From: Trichopria drosophilae
Taxonomy: Eukaryota > Arthropoda > Insecta > Hymenoptera > Diapriidae
DNA: 64,000 nucleotides
NCBI GenBank assembly: GCA_030407085.1
Contig: CM059584.1
Span: 7,254,001-7,318,000, forward strand
Direction of reading: 5' to 3'
The notes below the pieces were generated by a model that saw only the letters and a program-made list of their open reading frames with translations, was not told the DNA's origin and searched no databases. How positions within the stretch are numbered: position 1 is the stretch's first letter; each line of letters starts with the position of its first letter. The position numbers were made by a program, and so were the translations under genes. Positions 34,801 through 45,509 of the stretch are shown here, in pieces.

Positions 34801-35225
34801 AAATGTTTATGTACCTTCGACGTCCCGAAAACAGAAGCTTCAACTCCACTTTGGTATGATACAGAACTTCTCTAAAATGCCGGATGCTGTAAAGTGCTGT
34901 TAAGTTCAGAGTCTGTTATCTGCATTTATTGTGCAACCTGAGAGACACGAGTGTTCTAATGACGTTTACAAATTTGGTTTAGAATGGTCTTGAATATTTT
35001 GGAAATATGACAAACTGGTAACAGTTGTAATCTATAATAAGCGAAATAAATTAAAGATTAATTTCGTCTATAACATCTTAAGAAATACACTAGAATAACA
35101 AAACAAAATTAATGGATAACATAGCCCAAAAAAATGTTAATTTCACATGGCACTGTAGTAAAGGTCTAGTTTTAATACGATTATTGCTGCAGTAGCCAAC
35201 TATGACCACCAAAATAGTCAATTGG
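31860..35225. other. AT-rich intergenic DNA
   Basis: Chance frames of 61-74 codons only (32471-32656, 33355-33579). A more GC-balanced patch at 34720-34930 has no recognisable protein. No repeats or RNA genes were identified. Confidence 0.45.
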
Positions 35226-35234
35226 CTCTAGTTT

Positions 35235-35690
35235 TTGTGATATTGAAGACCAGAGGGGTAAAAAATCTGATTTCAGGCTAATTCACTGCCCAAAAAAGGC
35301 TATTGACCCACCAGTAAGAGTCAATTCTGATTTTTCCCGTAAAATCCAAGTAAGTGCTCCAAAATATTTATGTGGACTTTAGTATCTTACTCAAGGTCAA
35401 AAGGGTAAAAAATCGTGTTTTTGGACATTTTTCACGTCTGTACCATAGAATGCGATGCAAAAATAAAAAAATACTAAATGGAGGATCCAATATGTCCGCG
35501 AAGTTTTTACGATTCGACTCACTTCAAACTCGTTATAGCCCTGGCTACTTTCTGAGAAAGACAGAAAAAAATATTCTAAAACCCTGATTTTATACCATTT
35601 TCTCATTCAGCACCTCAAAAACTTTTGTCACTTTGCTATTTTGGCGGTCATATTTGGATTCTGGAATAAAAATTCTCTCACAATCGCCTC
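35235..35690. repeat. Degenerate tandem repeat, about 145 bp
   Basis: AGACCAGAGGGGTAAAAAATC at about 35248 recurs as AAGGTCAAAAGGGTAAAAAATC near 35393, with related following text (TTTTTGTGATATTG / CGTGTTTTTGG). Overlapping 77- and 69-codon frames on opposite strands (35354-35606) lie in it and look non-coding. Confidence 0.35.
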
Positions 35691-37849
35691 TTATGTATAG
35701 GGCAGTAATATTTGGGGGCTGTGTAATTAATCCAAACTGTTTTAAGTAAAAAATATATCTCTCAAATAATTTTAGGTTATTTTTCGGTTAATTTTTTTGT
35801 TATATGTTTGTGGACGGTATGCAATAATTGGAACAGCTTAAGAAAGTCCGATGATGACAATTTTTTTAGTAGATAACTACTTTATCGACTGAACAATATA
35901 CATGTCTCTGAGGCTCTGAAAATGCAAGTCGGTCGATAACGTCGCTTCATGACATTAAATATTCCAACTACTTACATAATTTTGTTCAATGATATAACCA
36001 ACAAGTCAGAAAAATAAACATTAATTCAGAATGATGTGCTCTAAAAGAAATAATATTATTTTTTGAGATGTTGCTCTCATAATAAAGTCAAGTTAACAAA
36101 AACTCATAATGTGACCCATCTGACCTTTTATAGGGTATATCGTGGGATCTGTCTGAAATATTTTTTATGTCTGCTGTCTGTAGCGTCATTCAACTCACAA
36201 ACGCAACAGAATATGGAAATATGTTGAATAGAAATACAAATTGCATTTTCTTTACAAAAATAACAAATGTATTCATAATTATGGTCATTGTTGCAAATTT
36301 ATTTGAATCGATATTTCTAATTTTAGTACAATTTTACGTATTTTTAAAGAATGTATATCGCATTTCCGCATTAAAATTTGCAAGAATAAAACAGAAATTA
36401 CACATTTGCAATTCACATTTCTACTTTTACTTAATATTTTTTATTTTGAACCGATTTATGAGAGAAATATTTAGTAAATTTAACTATATCGTAAGTTACA
36501 TAATGGGAACCAAATCTATACGTGCACTTCGTTAATCTGACAAAAATTTAGTTAATTCAACTTTCGTTTAGTTATCTGAAGAATACAGCTACAAAAACCT
36601 CTCTAGGTTACTCTTAGTGTAATTAAATGTACTAAAAATCGCAGTGAGACAGATCTAAAATCAATTTGGACTGATAAATATATCTACTTTATGATTAATT
36701 CAAATATTTTAAGTTAGTAATATCAACAGCTCTTTAAATGTATAATCTTACAATCTACTTAATCCTTTTTTTTTCTTTACCGACAAAACTGTAATTTAAA
36801 TACCAATTACACAGTGAACAGGATCTAGAGTAAAAATTGCACCCTGACCCGATGGTAATTTTAGTATTTCCCTCTCATTAGCTAAGTTTTGGGGTGATCT
36901 ATAATTAGTAGCTCGCTCATTGTCAGATTTTTTTTATTGTAGGCAATTGCTAGTTATATTTCCATACTATTACAATCGTACTTCTTGTAAATTCATATAT
37001 TAAACAATAAATTTTGTTTAAATTTAGGTACACACATGACTATTTTTGTATTTATAAGTAAATGTTTCATTATGAAAATCATCAGCATTAAGCTCTTTAA
37101 AAAAGTTCAATTTCTATATTAAAACTCTCTTTTTATACGTTTTGGCATAATTTTTATGAGGTAAATATCGTTTACGTTGCAATCTGAACAAGTTACGATT
37201 CTATTTCCCATTAATGGCATGTGTCATTAGTAATGCTTTTGAATGAGTTAATCGTATGTACATAATTAAAGGGTATTGTAGAATGGCAGTGTCATAATGT
37301 ACTAAACTTTACAACATTACACTTTTATACTACTCATATAACACGTAAAGTTTCTTATATTCCGTATGTCTGATGTTGCACACATAAAACTATACCATGT
37401 ATTTTTCCAAAAACTTTAGTAATCGTGTGCAAAGATTTACTGGTTTTGCGTAGACTGACAATTATGTATTTATTACTATATGCTTCAATTAAATTAAAGA
37501 TTTATGAACGAGTTAAAAGTTGGGGGAAATACAATCTGCAGTATGGCAAATTACTAATTTCAACAAACGTTCTGAAAATGAAAATAATATATAGTATCTT
37601 TGTTTACTATTGTATCTGGCCCTACAAACATCTATATGGTCATATCAATGAAGCTTTTAACTTTTGTGAAGCCATTTTTTTTTAAACTTTCCCACAAAAT
37701 ATGTTTAAATTGAGGAACACTATTTGTAATATCAATTTTATATCATTTAAAATTTACAACAATGGGCTTAATCCATTAAATTCCACAAACTTAAGAGTAA
37801 GATAACCAATTTAATTTTGTTTTAAGCCATTTTAACTTTTCGAAATCAT
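35691..37849. other. AT-rich DNA with chance hydrophobic ORFs
   Basis: The largest frame, 36167-36535 (122 codons), has one strongly hydrophobic segment (residues about 32-60) and AT-driven codon use. I see no receptor or transporter signature, and a frame this rich in F, I, N and K is expected by chance here. The 86-codon frame at 37425 is similar. Confidence 0.35.
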
Positions 37850-38010
37850 TTAACCCTTAATCCCGACTCCAGGGTCGTTTTCGACCCACAGAAAATTCAA
37901 ATTGTACTTTATAAATTGCGCAACGTTAAGCATTTTTAAGAAGCAGGACATATTTGACCCAGGTAGTGAGAGGAAAGGGCCGTAAAATAGCCGTCGGAAC
38001 TAAGGATTAA
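37850..38010. mobile_element. piggyBac-like MITE
   Basis: Bounded by TTAA on both sides. The left end CCCTTAATCCCGACTCCAGG and the reverse complement of the right end TCCTTAGTTCCGACGGC are imperfect inverted repeats that continue through GTCGTTTTCGACCC / GGGCCGTAAAATAGCC. At 161 bp it has no transposase. The CCCTT start and TTAA duplication are the piggyBac pattern. Confidence 0.65.
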
Positions 38011-38014
38011 CATT

Positions 38015-39245
38015 TTTTTTACTGCTTCACTACTATCTAAGAAATTTAAAAATAATTTAGGGTGTGTCTAATACTAAGAAGAGAAGTAGTACAATACCGA
38101 ATACTCGTACACTGTAAAAAAGATATCACACAGGACAGCAACACAAGTTTCGCTAAATGTATTAAATTTGTTTTGAGCCATTTATTTATATTATTTATTA
38201 TCGTTGAATTGAATACCTTTCGTGAGAAATCAGCGAAAGATATAGCTGCAGCCGTCATAAATAATATTAGCTAAATCGGAAAATTTCGTTCCATATTCAA
38301 GCGCTAAAAAATAGGTAAATAGTCGATGTTTTTATATACTACATCATGGGTTGGTACTTAGAGGAGATTGTGTTACGTTTGGTTAGGGTTTGTCCGTATA
38401 AATGGAAAATTTTTTGTAATAACTTTTTATTAATAAACATTAATAAAAAATTACAAGTAATCAGTTTCTATGTCTTCTCCAAAGACCCACGGAAAATATA
38501 CGAGGGAAATTGACAGCGAAAAATAAATATACTATTGTAAACGCACTATATTTCATTAATTTAAAGTAACTGATTTGATATTCAGGATATTGAGAGTAAT
38601 TATCCGCTTCTGACTGAACTTAATCGTTGTGTTGTAATATTGATGTTTTATTTTGAATTAATAATAATTGTCAATGTAAATCACTTTCTGTTTCTAAGTC
38701 AATATTCGTTTCACATAACCAACCTCTATAGTAACTTTTGCAATTAATTGTATTTATATAGTAATATCTTTATAATAAGCGGACCAAAATATTAAAATCT
38801 TAGTAATGTGTAATATTTATGTTGTCATTAATAATGTTCCCTAATTATTTTAAACAATGAAATTAGGCTTCATATCATCTTATTTATTCTCATACTATTT
38901 AATTTTTTCTTGATAAATCACACTATTAGAAGCGAATATGATCATTTTCTAATTTCATCCAAAAAATCAGCTATATTTTTTGCTGTCAAGTGTAGCGCTC
39001 AAAATTGGCAGGTATCCCTTGTTTAAAAAAATGTTCATTCAGCTTGGCACACTCTCTTATCCACTTCAATTGATTTTTTAGTCAGTGGTGTATTGACAAC
39101 TCGAAAATTTAGAAAACATGAAAATTTCATAAATAAATGATGTTATTATGTAGACAATATAATAACTAAATAAAAGATAAAAAATACAAAAGGTCGGTTT
39201 TGTCGCTTCATATCGCTTACATTTATCAAAAGTTCCCACAATAAT
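38015..39245. other. AT-rich intergenic DNA
   Basis: Two overlapping 70-codon frames on opposite strands (38046-38274) show no domain. Nothing else recognised. Confidence 0.45.
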
Positions 39246-39246
39246 T

Positions 39247-40078
39247 CACTCAGAAAAAAAGTAGTTCAAATGACTATTTTTTTACTTAGGAATCACAGTG
39301 TGAAATAAGGACTAGGCATGGTAATAATTAAAATAACTATTCTGAAATAGTAAAGTTTAACTATTGTTTCATGATTCAAAATGCTACTTATCATAATAGA
39401 CAAATGGACTCCACTATTTTGAAATTGTCATAAGAAATATGGAAAGGAATCAATATTTACTTATGATAAACAAGAAAACAATGAGAAAAACAAAAAATCA
39501 ATACTGCGCTAAGTTTGAGAATGTCACAATCCAGCCAGTTAAAAAATGTATTGTACAATGCCATTATACACACAAATTTCAATATCGTGTAAGTAGTCTA
39601 CAGATACACGTGCGTATACGACATGCATTATGTATCATCATATCTTGAAACCCGACGGTCCTTCTTATGACCAAATGAGAATCCATTTCAATAACGGGAG
39701 CCACGGCTCGAAGAAAAGAGCTGCGAACGCCGCGTCGCCACCTGGCGGCATCAAAACACACGGGGTGCGGCCCTCACTATGGATTTATAGTAAATGCAAA
39801 TTTAACTTTGAATAATAGTTAATATAAAGATTTACTACGAGACATAGTGTGAAATGAGGACTACACTAGATTTTAGTTATTTTAACTATATTTGTCATGT
39901 TTATTTAAATCATTCTACATAGTTGATTTTGTTAACTATGAGGGGATAGTTGGTGTAACAAAATTATAGTAGAATCGACTATGAAAGTAGTAAATTTAAC
40001 TATTTTTCATAGTTGTTTTAACTATATTTTTCCAAATATGTGATATAGTCAATTTAACTATGAATTTTTTTCTCAGTG
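39247..40078. mobile_element. CACTG-terminated non-autonomous element with GC-richer cargo
   Basis: The left end CACTCAGAAAAAAAGTAGTT mirrors the right end AACTATGAATTTTTTTCTCAGTG. Both subterminal regions are packed with TTTAACTAT / ATAGTTAAA words, the layout of CACTA-type elements. A 20-bp phrase, AGTGTGAAATAAGGACTA, is repeated near both ends in the same direction (39297 and 39846). The interior at 39640-39785 is GC-rich and holds two antiparallel 60-codon frames of no known family. No target duplication is evident. Confidence 0.65.
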
Positions 40079-40445
40079 TACAATTCTACTTTTAATTATA
40101 TTTTATTAAAATATAATTATATTATTTTAATTAAACTTGTTCTTTTTGTTTCTGTTTTAGGTGAGTAATAAATACCTCGTACATGTGCATTGGATACTAT
40201 TCAACGATAAGTGAGTACTTATTCAATGATGCAATGCTGATGACCTCAGTGGTTTGTCTTTTCCCTTGATGTTCGTTTATGTACCATTATCTTCCATAAA
40301 ATGTCTTGTTCGACTTGTAATGCGATCCTTCGAACTCGATGGTGATTTATAATATATTTAGTATTACATTAAAGTAAACTATGGTTTCTGAAATGTTGGT
40401 TAATATTGAAGTTGTGATTATTTTAAAGGATCTCTTAAATGCGCT

Positions 40446-40500
40446 CTTTACCCTTTGCGGCACAACGGGTTGCTCAGAGACCCGCCTCTAAATAATCTTA
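40446..40500. repeat. Single piggyBac-like terminus
   Basis: TTTACCCTTTGCGGCACAAC followed by GGGTTGCTCAGAGACCCG resembles a piggyBac-type element end, but the facing terminus is not found and TTAA is TTTA. Probably a truncated copy. Confidence 0.3.
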
Positions 40501-40654
40501 TTGTTTTTTTATGCAAATCAGTATACGAACATCCACAAATTTACATAAATGAATAATAAAACTCGTTACGATAATTTTAGTTTCTGGTATTAATATTGTT
40601 GATAGCATTAAACAATGTTGAAAAGATGGTGTTTTTTAGAGTAAATTCGGGTGC

Positions 40655-40838
40655 GGCTCTAACAACCGACAAATCAAAAAGCCTACAGGTCGAAAAACCG
40701 ACAGTAAAAAAACCGACGGTTCAAAAAATGACTGCCGTCCTGACGATGTGTCTATTTTTTTATATGTCGGCTTTTTGACTGTCGACTTTATGACTGTCGG
40801 TTTTTTGACCTGTCAGTTTTTTTATTTGTGTAAATTTG
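40655..40838. mobile_element. Foldback element with GTCGGTTTTTTGAC subrepeats, copy 2 (best preserved)
   Basis: The left arm is CCGACAAATCAAAAAGCC, CAGGTCGAAAAACCGACAG, AAAAACCGACGGTTCAAAAA. The right arm is TGTCGGCTTTTTGACTGTCG, ATGACTGTCGGTTTTTTGAC, CTGTCAGTTTTTTTATTTG. The right arm is the reverse complement of the left, and each arm is itself three to four copies of a 15-18 bp unit. The centre is ATGACTGCCGTCCTGACGATGTG. GGGTGCGG..C precedes it, as at 49.05 kb, and may be the true left end. The two 60-codon ORFs are artefacts. Confidence 0.75.
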
Positions 40839-40956
40839 ATTTCTCGAAGATTATAGAAAGGTATAAATTGATATTATGTACCTGGGGGCTTTTGGAGTGG
40901 CAGCTTATGAATCCGTTAGCATATTTTTGAAATTAAAAATGGCGAAGCCAATATGA

Positions 40957-41439
40957 ACGAGAAATTATTTACTCATGGTTAATGTAAGCTAATTTCAAGG
41001 CTCTTACATTAACTGTAAAGTTAAATACGACAGGTAAATTTGGGATGAAAATCCCAGCACTTTTCTGCGATGTTATTGTATATTAATTCATATGTTTTAA
41101 CATTGAATAATATTTCGTTAACTGTTAATAAATCTTACATTAAATTCTGTCGTTTGAACTGTGCATGTCAATAATGCGTCGAAAAATTCTCAGAAAATCG
41201 AATGACTACGTTTGTGTTGTTTGTTTATCTCTGTTTCGGCGAAACTATAAACACACAAACGTACTACATGTCCCGTAATCATCCTAACATTAATATTTAA
41301 AATTCTTATATTAACTATTAAGATAATACATTTAATCGAATCTAAGATTATTTTAACTTCAGGGTAAAGTACTTTATCATAAGATGAAAATCTACTATGA
41401 AGCTATGATATTAACTGTAAACCAATATTTAGCTCAGTG
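40957..41439. mobile_element. CACTG-type element, eroded left end
   Basis: The right end, GAAGCTATGATATTAACTGT then AAACCAATATTTAGCTCAGTG, pairs loosely with the left end GAGAAATTATTTACTCATGG plus TTAATGTAAGC. The same right end recurs at 44.56 kb. TATG flanks both sides and may be the target duplication. Non-coding. Confidence 0.5.
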
Positions 41440-41656
41440 TATGATTTACATGATACATGGCACTCTGGAGATCTTCTATGATTATGAATCTGAAATGAGG
41501 ATTGTGAAATGCAATAAGAAATATATAATATGGCGGTAAAATTGACTGAAAAATAGTCTAAAGCTAGTTACTCGTGAGTTTTTGCAATCACAGATAATAA
41601 AACTGCATTCGATTTTCAACAATACTTTGGATCTTCGCCCATAATATTGCGTCGAC

Positions 41657-41745
41657 CATTTTGAATTCGCGAAAACTAAATTCATATTTGTAGGGAAGCG
41701 ACCCCAAAAATCTCCGATTCGCGATCATCAAGCAATGTTAGTGAT
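41657..41745. repeat. Copy of the dispersed 'CCATTTTGAATT..GCGACCCCAAAAAYCTC' repeat
   Basis: ACCATTTTGAATTCGCG then CATATTTGTAGGGAAGCGAC and CCCAAAAATCTCCGATTCG. It matches units at 42.3 and 50.0 kb in order and spacing. Confidence 0.5.
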
Positions 41746-42270
41746 TTTAAGAAATTCAAGTACTGTATGGGCGCCGTTTTACTATTTTTCGAGACTTTGG
41801 TGCCATATTAGCATTCCTTATAATGAAATATAATAAAGTGCCATTAAAAGGTGGCAACTGATGGTCCATGAGCATGAAAATTTGGACGTTGATCACAACC
41901 TCTTTCCTTTTCTGAAAATATAGAACAAAAGTTTTTCAACATTTGTTTTCAACAAATTTTAAACACTACGAGGGTATTTAATAGGTTAATAACGGTGCTT
42001 CTTTTAATATTTATCAGTATTGCAATAGTCAGCAGTAATTTTATTTTAATGCCCACGATTACTCTCATTACTAGCAAAAAACTAGGAATGACGTATTGTA
42101 CTGAAGTCGGTTGAAGATCCAACACCAGGGGTGGTCGCGGTACTCTCATCTGTTTTTCGTTCCGTTATAGAAATTGTGTTCTTTTCAGTAGATAAAGAGC
42201 ATATAATAAGTAACTATAGTTTCAGATTATTTCAGTCAATTTAGAAAAATTCAAACGTCATATTAAATCC

Positions 42271-42490
42271 TCCATATTGAATTTCACAATCCTGATTTTA
42301 TATTCGTGATCAGCGATCCCAAAAACCTCACAGTACCTAGTCTCATCCAAATCCAATAAACATTTCGGATTTTGGTCCTCCATTTTCAATTTTGAAATTC
42401 CTACAACGGATTTGTAATTAACGACCTAGAAAACCAGCTAGTTTCAAGATAATTGGATGAAATGAAAAATTCGTGCCGCAAACGATTAAA
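42271..42490. repeat. Two units of the dispersed 108-121 bp repeat
   Basis: TCCATATTGAATTTCACAAT..ATTCGTGATCAGCGATCCCA and, 108 bp on, TCCATTTTCAATTTTGAAAT..TTTGTAATTAACGACCTAGA are successive units. Each continues with a CCAAATCC..AATAAA or AATTGGATGAAATGAAAAAT tail. Non-coding. Confidence 0.55.
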
Positions 42491-42699
42491 AGTGTTAAAT
42501 TTGCGCTCTCGACTAAAGCGTCGCCCAGTTTTACCCCATTACTTAGAAACTAATTAATTACAAAATATCGATTACTAAAAATAGTTTTTAAACAAAAATG
42601 CTATTAGTGTATTTTTACTAGGAAAACGTTGCAGATGATCAGAAGTTGATTAAAGATGACATATTAGTGTCTGTTAAAAGTGCGAAGTACGTAAGTAGA

Positions 42700-43835
42700 G
42701 GAAGTATAACCTCACAAGAAAAGCAATAGAAAAATCAATTTTATTTTCTCGTCGAAGGTGACTGCATTTATCGCTACCAGCAATAACTTGTCAGTGTCAC
42801 CTATAACTTCAAGTCCCAGTTGCTGATGGTCGATAAACGTCGGTGTAAGACCCTCTCCCAGGAGCACTCTCGTCTGCCGTCACCATCAGTCGTCGAAACT
42901 AAAAAACACGAAGCTCGATCAATTCCCCATTGTAGGGCTACACAATCGGCCGAGAGGTTCATTCATCTTTTCCTTGGATTTTCTCGGCAATCCTTGGGCC
43001 AATCACGGTATTCCTCCCTCCAATCCCAAGTAGCACTTGGAGGGCACCGATGGAGGAGTGGACATGCACGGGAGTAAAAAAAAAGGAGCACGAGGTGGAA
43101 TCGCGATTCTCGGGCAGGTCTATTCTTCTTCACCGTAACCCTTTCCTGCTGTTAAGTTCTTTGTGTTGGCGTAGCACGGTGCTACCTCGAATTACAGTAA
43201 GGAGCCACCATGATGGAAGAAGGAATCCGTTCCTGATGAGCTACTGGTCCAACTCAGAGCCTCGTCATTAATTCTGGAACCCAAAAATCTCGGGAATTTG
43301 TGGATTTTTAGCTGAAGATTATCACGGAACAAGTAAAACTGGTCGTTTTCAAGCTGAAAATACCTAATTATTATTTTTATTTGGACTATTTTGATGCGTA
43401 ATTTTTTTAAATGTAGGGTTCCTCTGGGGATGGAAGAAAAGAAGGTAGAAGGAATGTTAGCGACATTATTATTTCAGTGTTTCCAGGGGCTTCTCTTCTG
43501 GAGTCAGAAACTCGTCTGCAGAATTCAGAAGTTTTGCGAAGATGCAGGAATGTTAATTAACATGATCATGGATAATATGAACTTTTTAAGAATTTTGTGG
43601 GATTATTTTTATTTTCGAAGAGAGAAGATAAGCCCGAGATTCGATCTGCCGCGCCAGGAGTTGAACTCTGAATCTTTCGATTGGCATTTGAATGTCTCTT
43701 TAGGAATTTGTATAGTTGATTTCGAAATTTTTAAACAACCCAATAATGATCGTAATATACATTGCGTTCATTATTTTGTTCATGCCCACATCTCACAGGT
43801 CAACATTTGTCTCGTTGTTGGAAAGAGTACATAAT
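42700..43835. other. GC-balanced stretch with unrecognised ORFs
   Basis: Frames at 42820-43077 (85 codons), 43050-43271 (73) and 43391-43834 (147) lie on the plus strand, in DNA more GC-rich than its surroundings up to 43280. The 147-codon frame (starts MMRNFFKCRVPLGMEEKKVE) has no domain I recognise. A weak tRNA B-box-like string overlaps it at 43655-43670. These could be exon pieces or chance frames. Confidence 0.2.
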
Positions 43836-44289
43836 CTGAAATATCTAAAAAGCCTGAAATGATGGGCCATTTCTGACTTCTGATTCCGATTCTATGCATA
43901 AAATTACGCCAGAAATAACCCAGCGCTTGCCAATAACATCCAAGGCCCCCTTTTTGTAGACCTGTGTGCTTTAAACCGATTTGGTGTGAAAATTTTAATT
44001 TATTAACAACTACTGTTGGAATCCACCAATCATATCGAATTGAAATCATATGATACTCATTATTTTCATATCGGTGTTCTCAATCAAAGTTTAATCTTGT
44101 CATGCTAGGTATGTATTTAATAATATACATCGGTACTGATCTTCAGAGAAATTCATTAAATTCCATCTGTTTCGCAGCTACAATGTGAGTTCAATCTCAA
44201 GCCTCGTGACTTGATTGATGTCAATCTTTTGATATTCCTGTTTTGAATTTAAAATATTAGCGCATTTTAGATCAAACCGATTTTGAATA

Positions 44290-44366
44290 ACTGCAATTGC
44301 AATAGCTGCTATTTGTTTTATAAGGACATATTGTCCGATTATTGATAAATAAATAAATAAATAAAT
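44290..44366 (+). mobile_element. 3' tail of a LINE
   Basis: The hairpin AAGGACATATTGTCCGATTA is followed by TTGATAAATAAATAAATAAA, the classic 3' end of an insect non-LTR element. The body upstream is unrecognisable, so it is a very short 5'-truncated insertion. It appears to interrupt or abut the CACTG-type remnant on its right. Confidence 0.5.
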
Positions 44367-44369
44367 GAA

Positions 44370-44562
44370 ATTATTATATTAACTATTAACATTTATATTA
44401 TTATTACAATTATATTATATTAACATTAACAACAAATTTAACCGAATTTCAGATTACGGTAACTTCACGATAAAGTTCCTTACCTTTAGATGAAAATCTA
44501 AATTCTGTTAGCTTTACTATGAAGCTATTACATTAACTGTAAACAAACATTTCTCTCGGTGT
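44370..44562. mobile_element. Right-hand end of a CACTG-type element
   Basis: Shares with 41310-41441 the order AACTATTAA, TTTAA(T/C)CGAAT, AGATGAAAATCTA, then CTATGAAGCTATTACATTAA and CTGTAAACAAACATTTCTCT, ending CGGTGT. The left half is missing or replaced by the LINE tail. Confidence 0.55.
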
Positions 44563-44698
44563 ATTAACTCCGAAATGGACATTTTTCATTACAATTCTCT
44601 TCGGTCGAAAAAAAATGAACAGAACGGTCAGCGCCTTTTATTAGAGTTTACGAAAACTACATTTGTGAAGTGTACAAAACTTTCGAAAACTACATTTA

Positions 44699-45505
44699 AT
44701 CACATAGGAACACATTTTTTTGGGAGATAACTGGAATCAGAAGTACTAGATCTTATCGATTTTTGGCTACTGCACTGAGAAAAAGGATTGTTTGTAGTAA
44801 AGAAATATCATTCAATTGAAAAGTTAAAATCGTTTTTTCAACGTAAAGATGGCATTGTAATATTAAAGGCGATTTGTTTAATATCAGCATTTTATTTCTT
44901 ACATCAGAATTGACCATATGAACTGGCAGCTGCACAAATCACAAATAAGACATGGGACGTGCATCTTACACGATGTATTTGTTTATAAAACGCGCATATT
45001 TAAGATGACATATAAATAATATCTTTAATTAATTTATTTTTACAATAACAACCATCCAATTGCAATGGCATTCAATCGTTCTTGAAAACCTAAACAAAAC
45101 ATCCGTGTTGTCATTTGAGGCTATATTACGATGCGTTGCGACTCCCACCATTATATTCTGTAACTATTAAGAAATCATTACTTTGTAGATACAAACGTAT
45201 AGTATACAAACGGGTTCTTAACTATTAAGAAATGTTTGGTTGCATTTAATAGATATTTCTTAAGATAGAAAATGCGGTGTTTGCACTAAAGAAATGTTAG
45301 CTTTATATGAATTGAATAATTATTTCATACTTAACAAATTATTCGATTCGCCGTATTTAAATATACGATTTCTTAACTATTAAGAAGACTTCTTCATAGT
45401 AAACAATCCTTTCCATCAGTGTGAAAACAAATTCCTTATCTAATTAGACCCATCACGTCAGATATTTCACATATCCTAACCTCAAATTGCCAAAAAAGAT
45501 ATTTT
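44699..45505. mobile_element. Second, inverted copy of the 22.2-kb MITE, split by an insertion
   Basis: The left piece 44699-44770 (CACATAGGAACACATTTTTT..GGAATCAGAAGTACTAGATC..TTGGCTACTG) and the right piece 45422-45505 (TGAAAACAAATTCC..CCATCACGTCAGATATTTCA..ATATCCTAACC) match, in order, the reverse complement of 22230-22452. The break falls at that copy's GTCGCTG/AAAACG point. The far terminus is eroded. Confidence 0.7.
44771..45421. mobile_element. CACTG-terminated element nested in a MITE
   Basis: The left end CACTGAGAAAAAGGATTGTTT mirrors AAACAATCCTTTCCATCAGTG on the right. Subterminal palindromes TTCTTAACTATTAAGAA recur at the right side (about 45206-45230 and 45370-45390). The intact paralogous target at 22.3 kb shows only TG duplicated at the junction. 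CACTG ends, subterminal repeats and a 2-bp duplication suggest an EnSpm/CACTA-like superfamily. No transposase. 651 bp. Confidence 0.75.
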
Positions 45506-45509
45506 TTAA

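Noticed and set aside
36167..36535. 122-codon ORF resembling a membrane protein
   Set aside because: Hydrophobicity follows from T-rich codons; no chemoreceptor or transporter motif and no exon signals.
43625..43690. Minus-strand tRNA or SINE (GAGTTCAACTCC)
   Set aside because: The B-box-like string lacks a pairing T stem and A box; weaker than the 54.9 and 56.9 kb sites.
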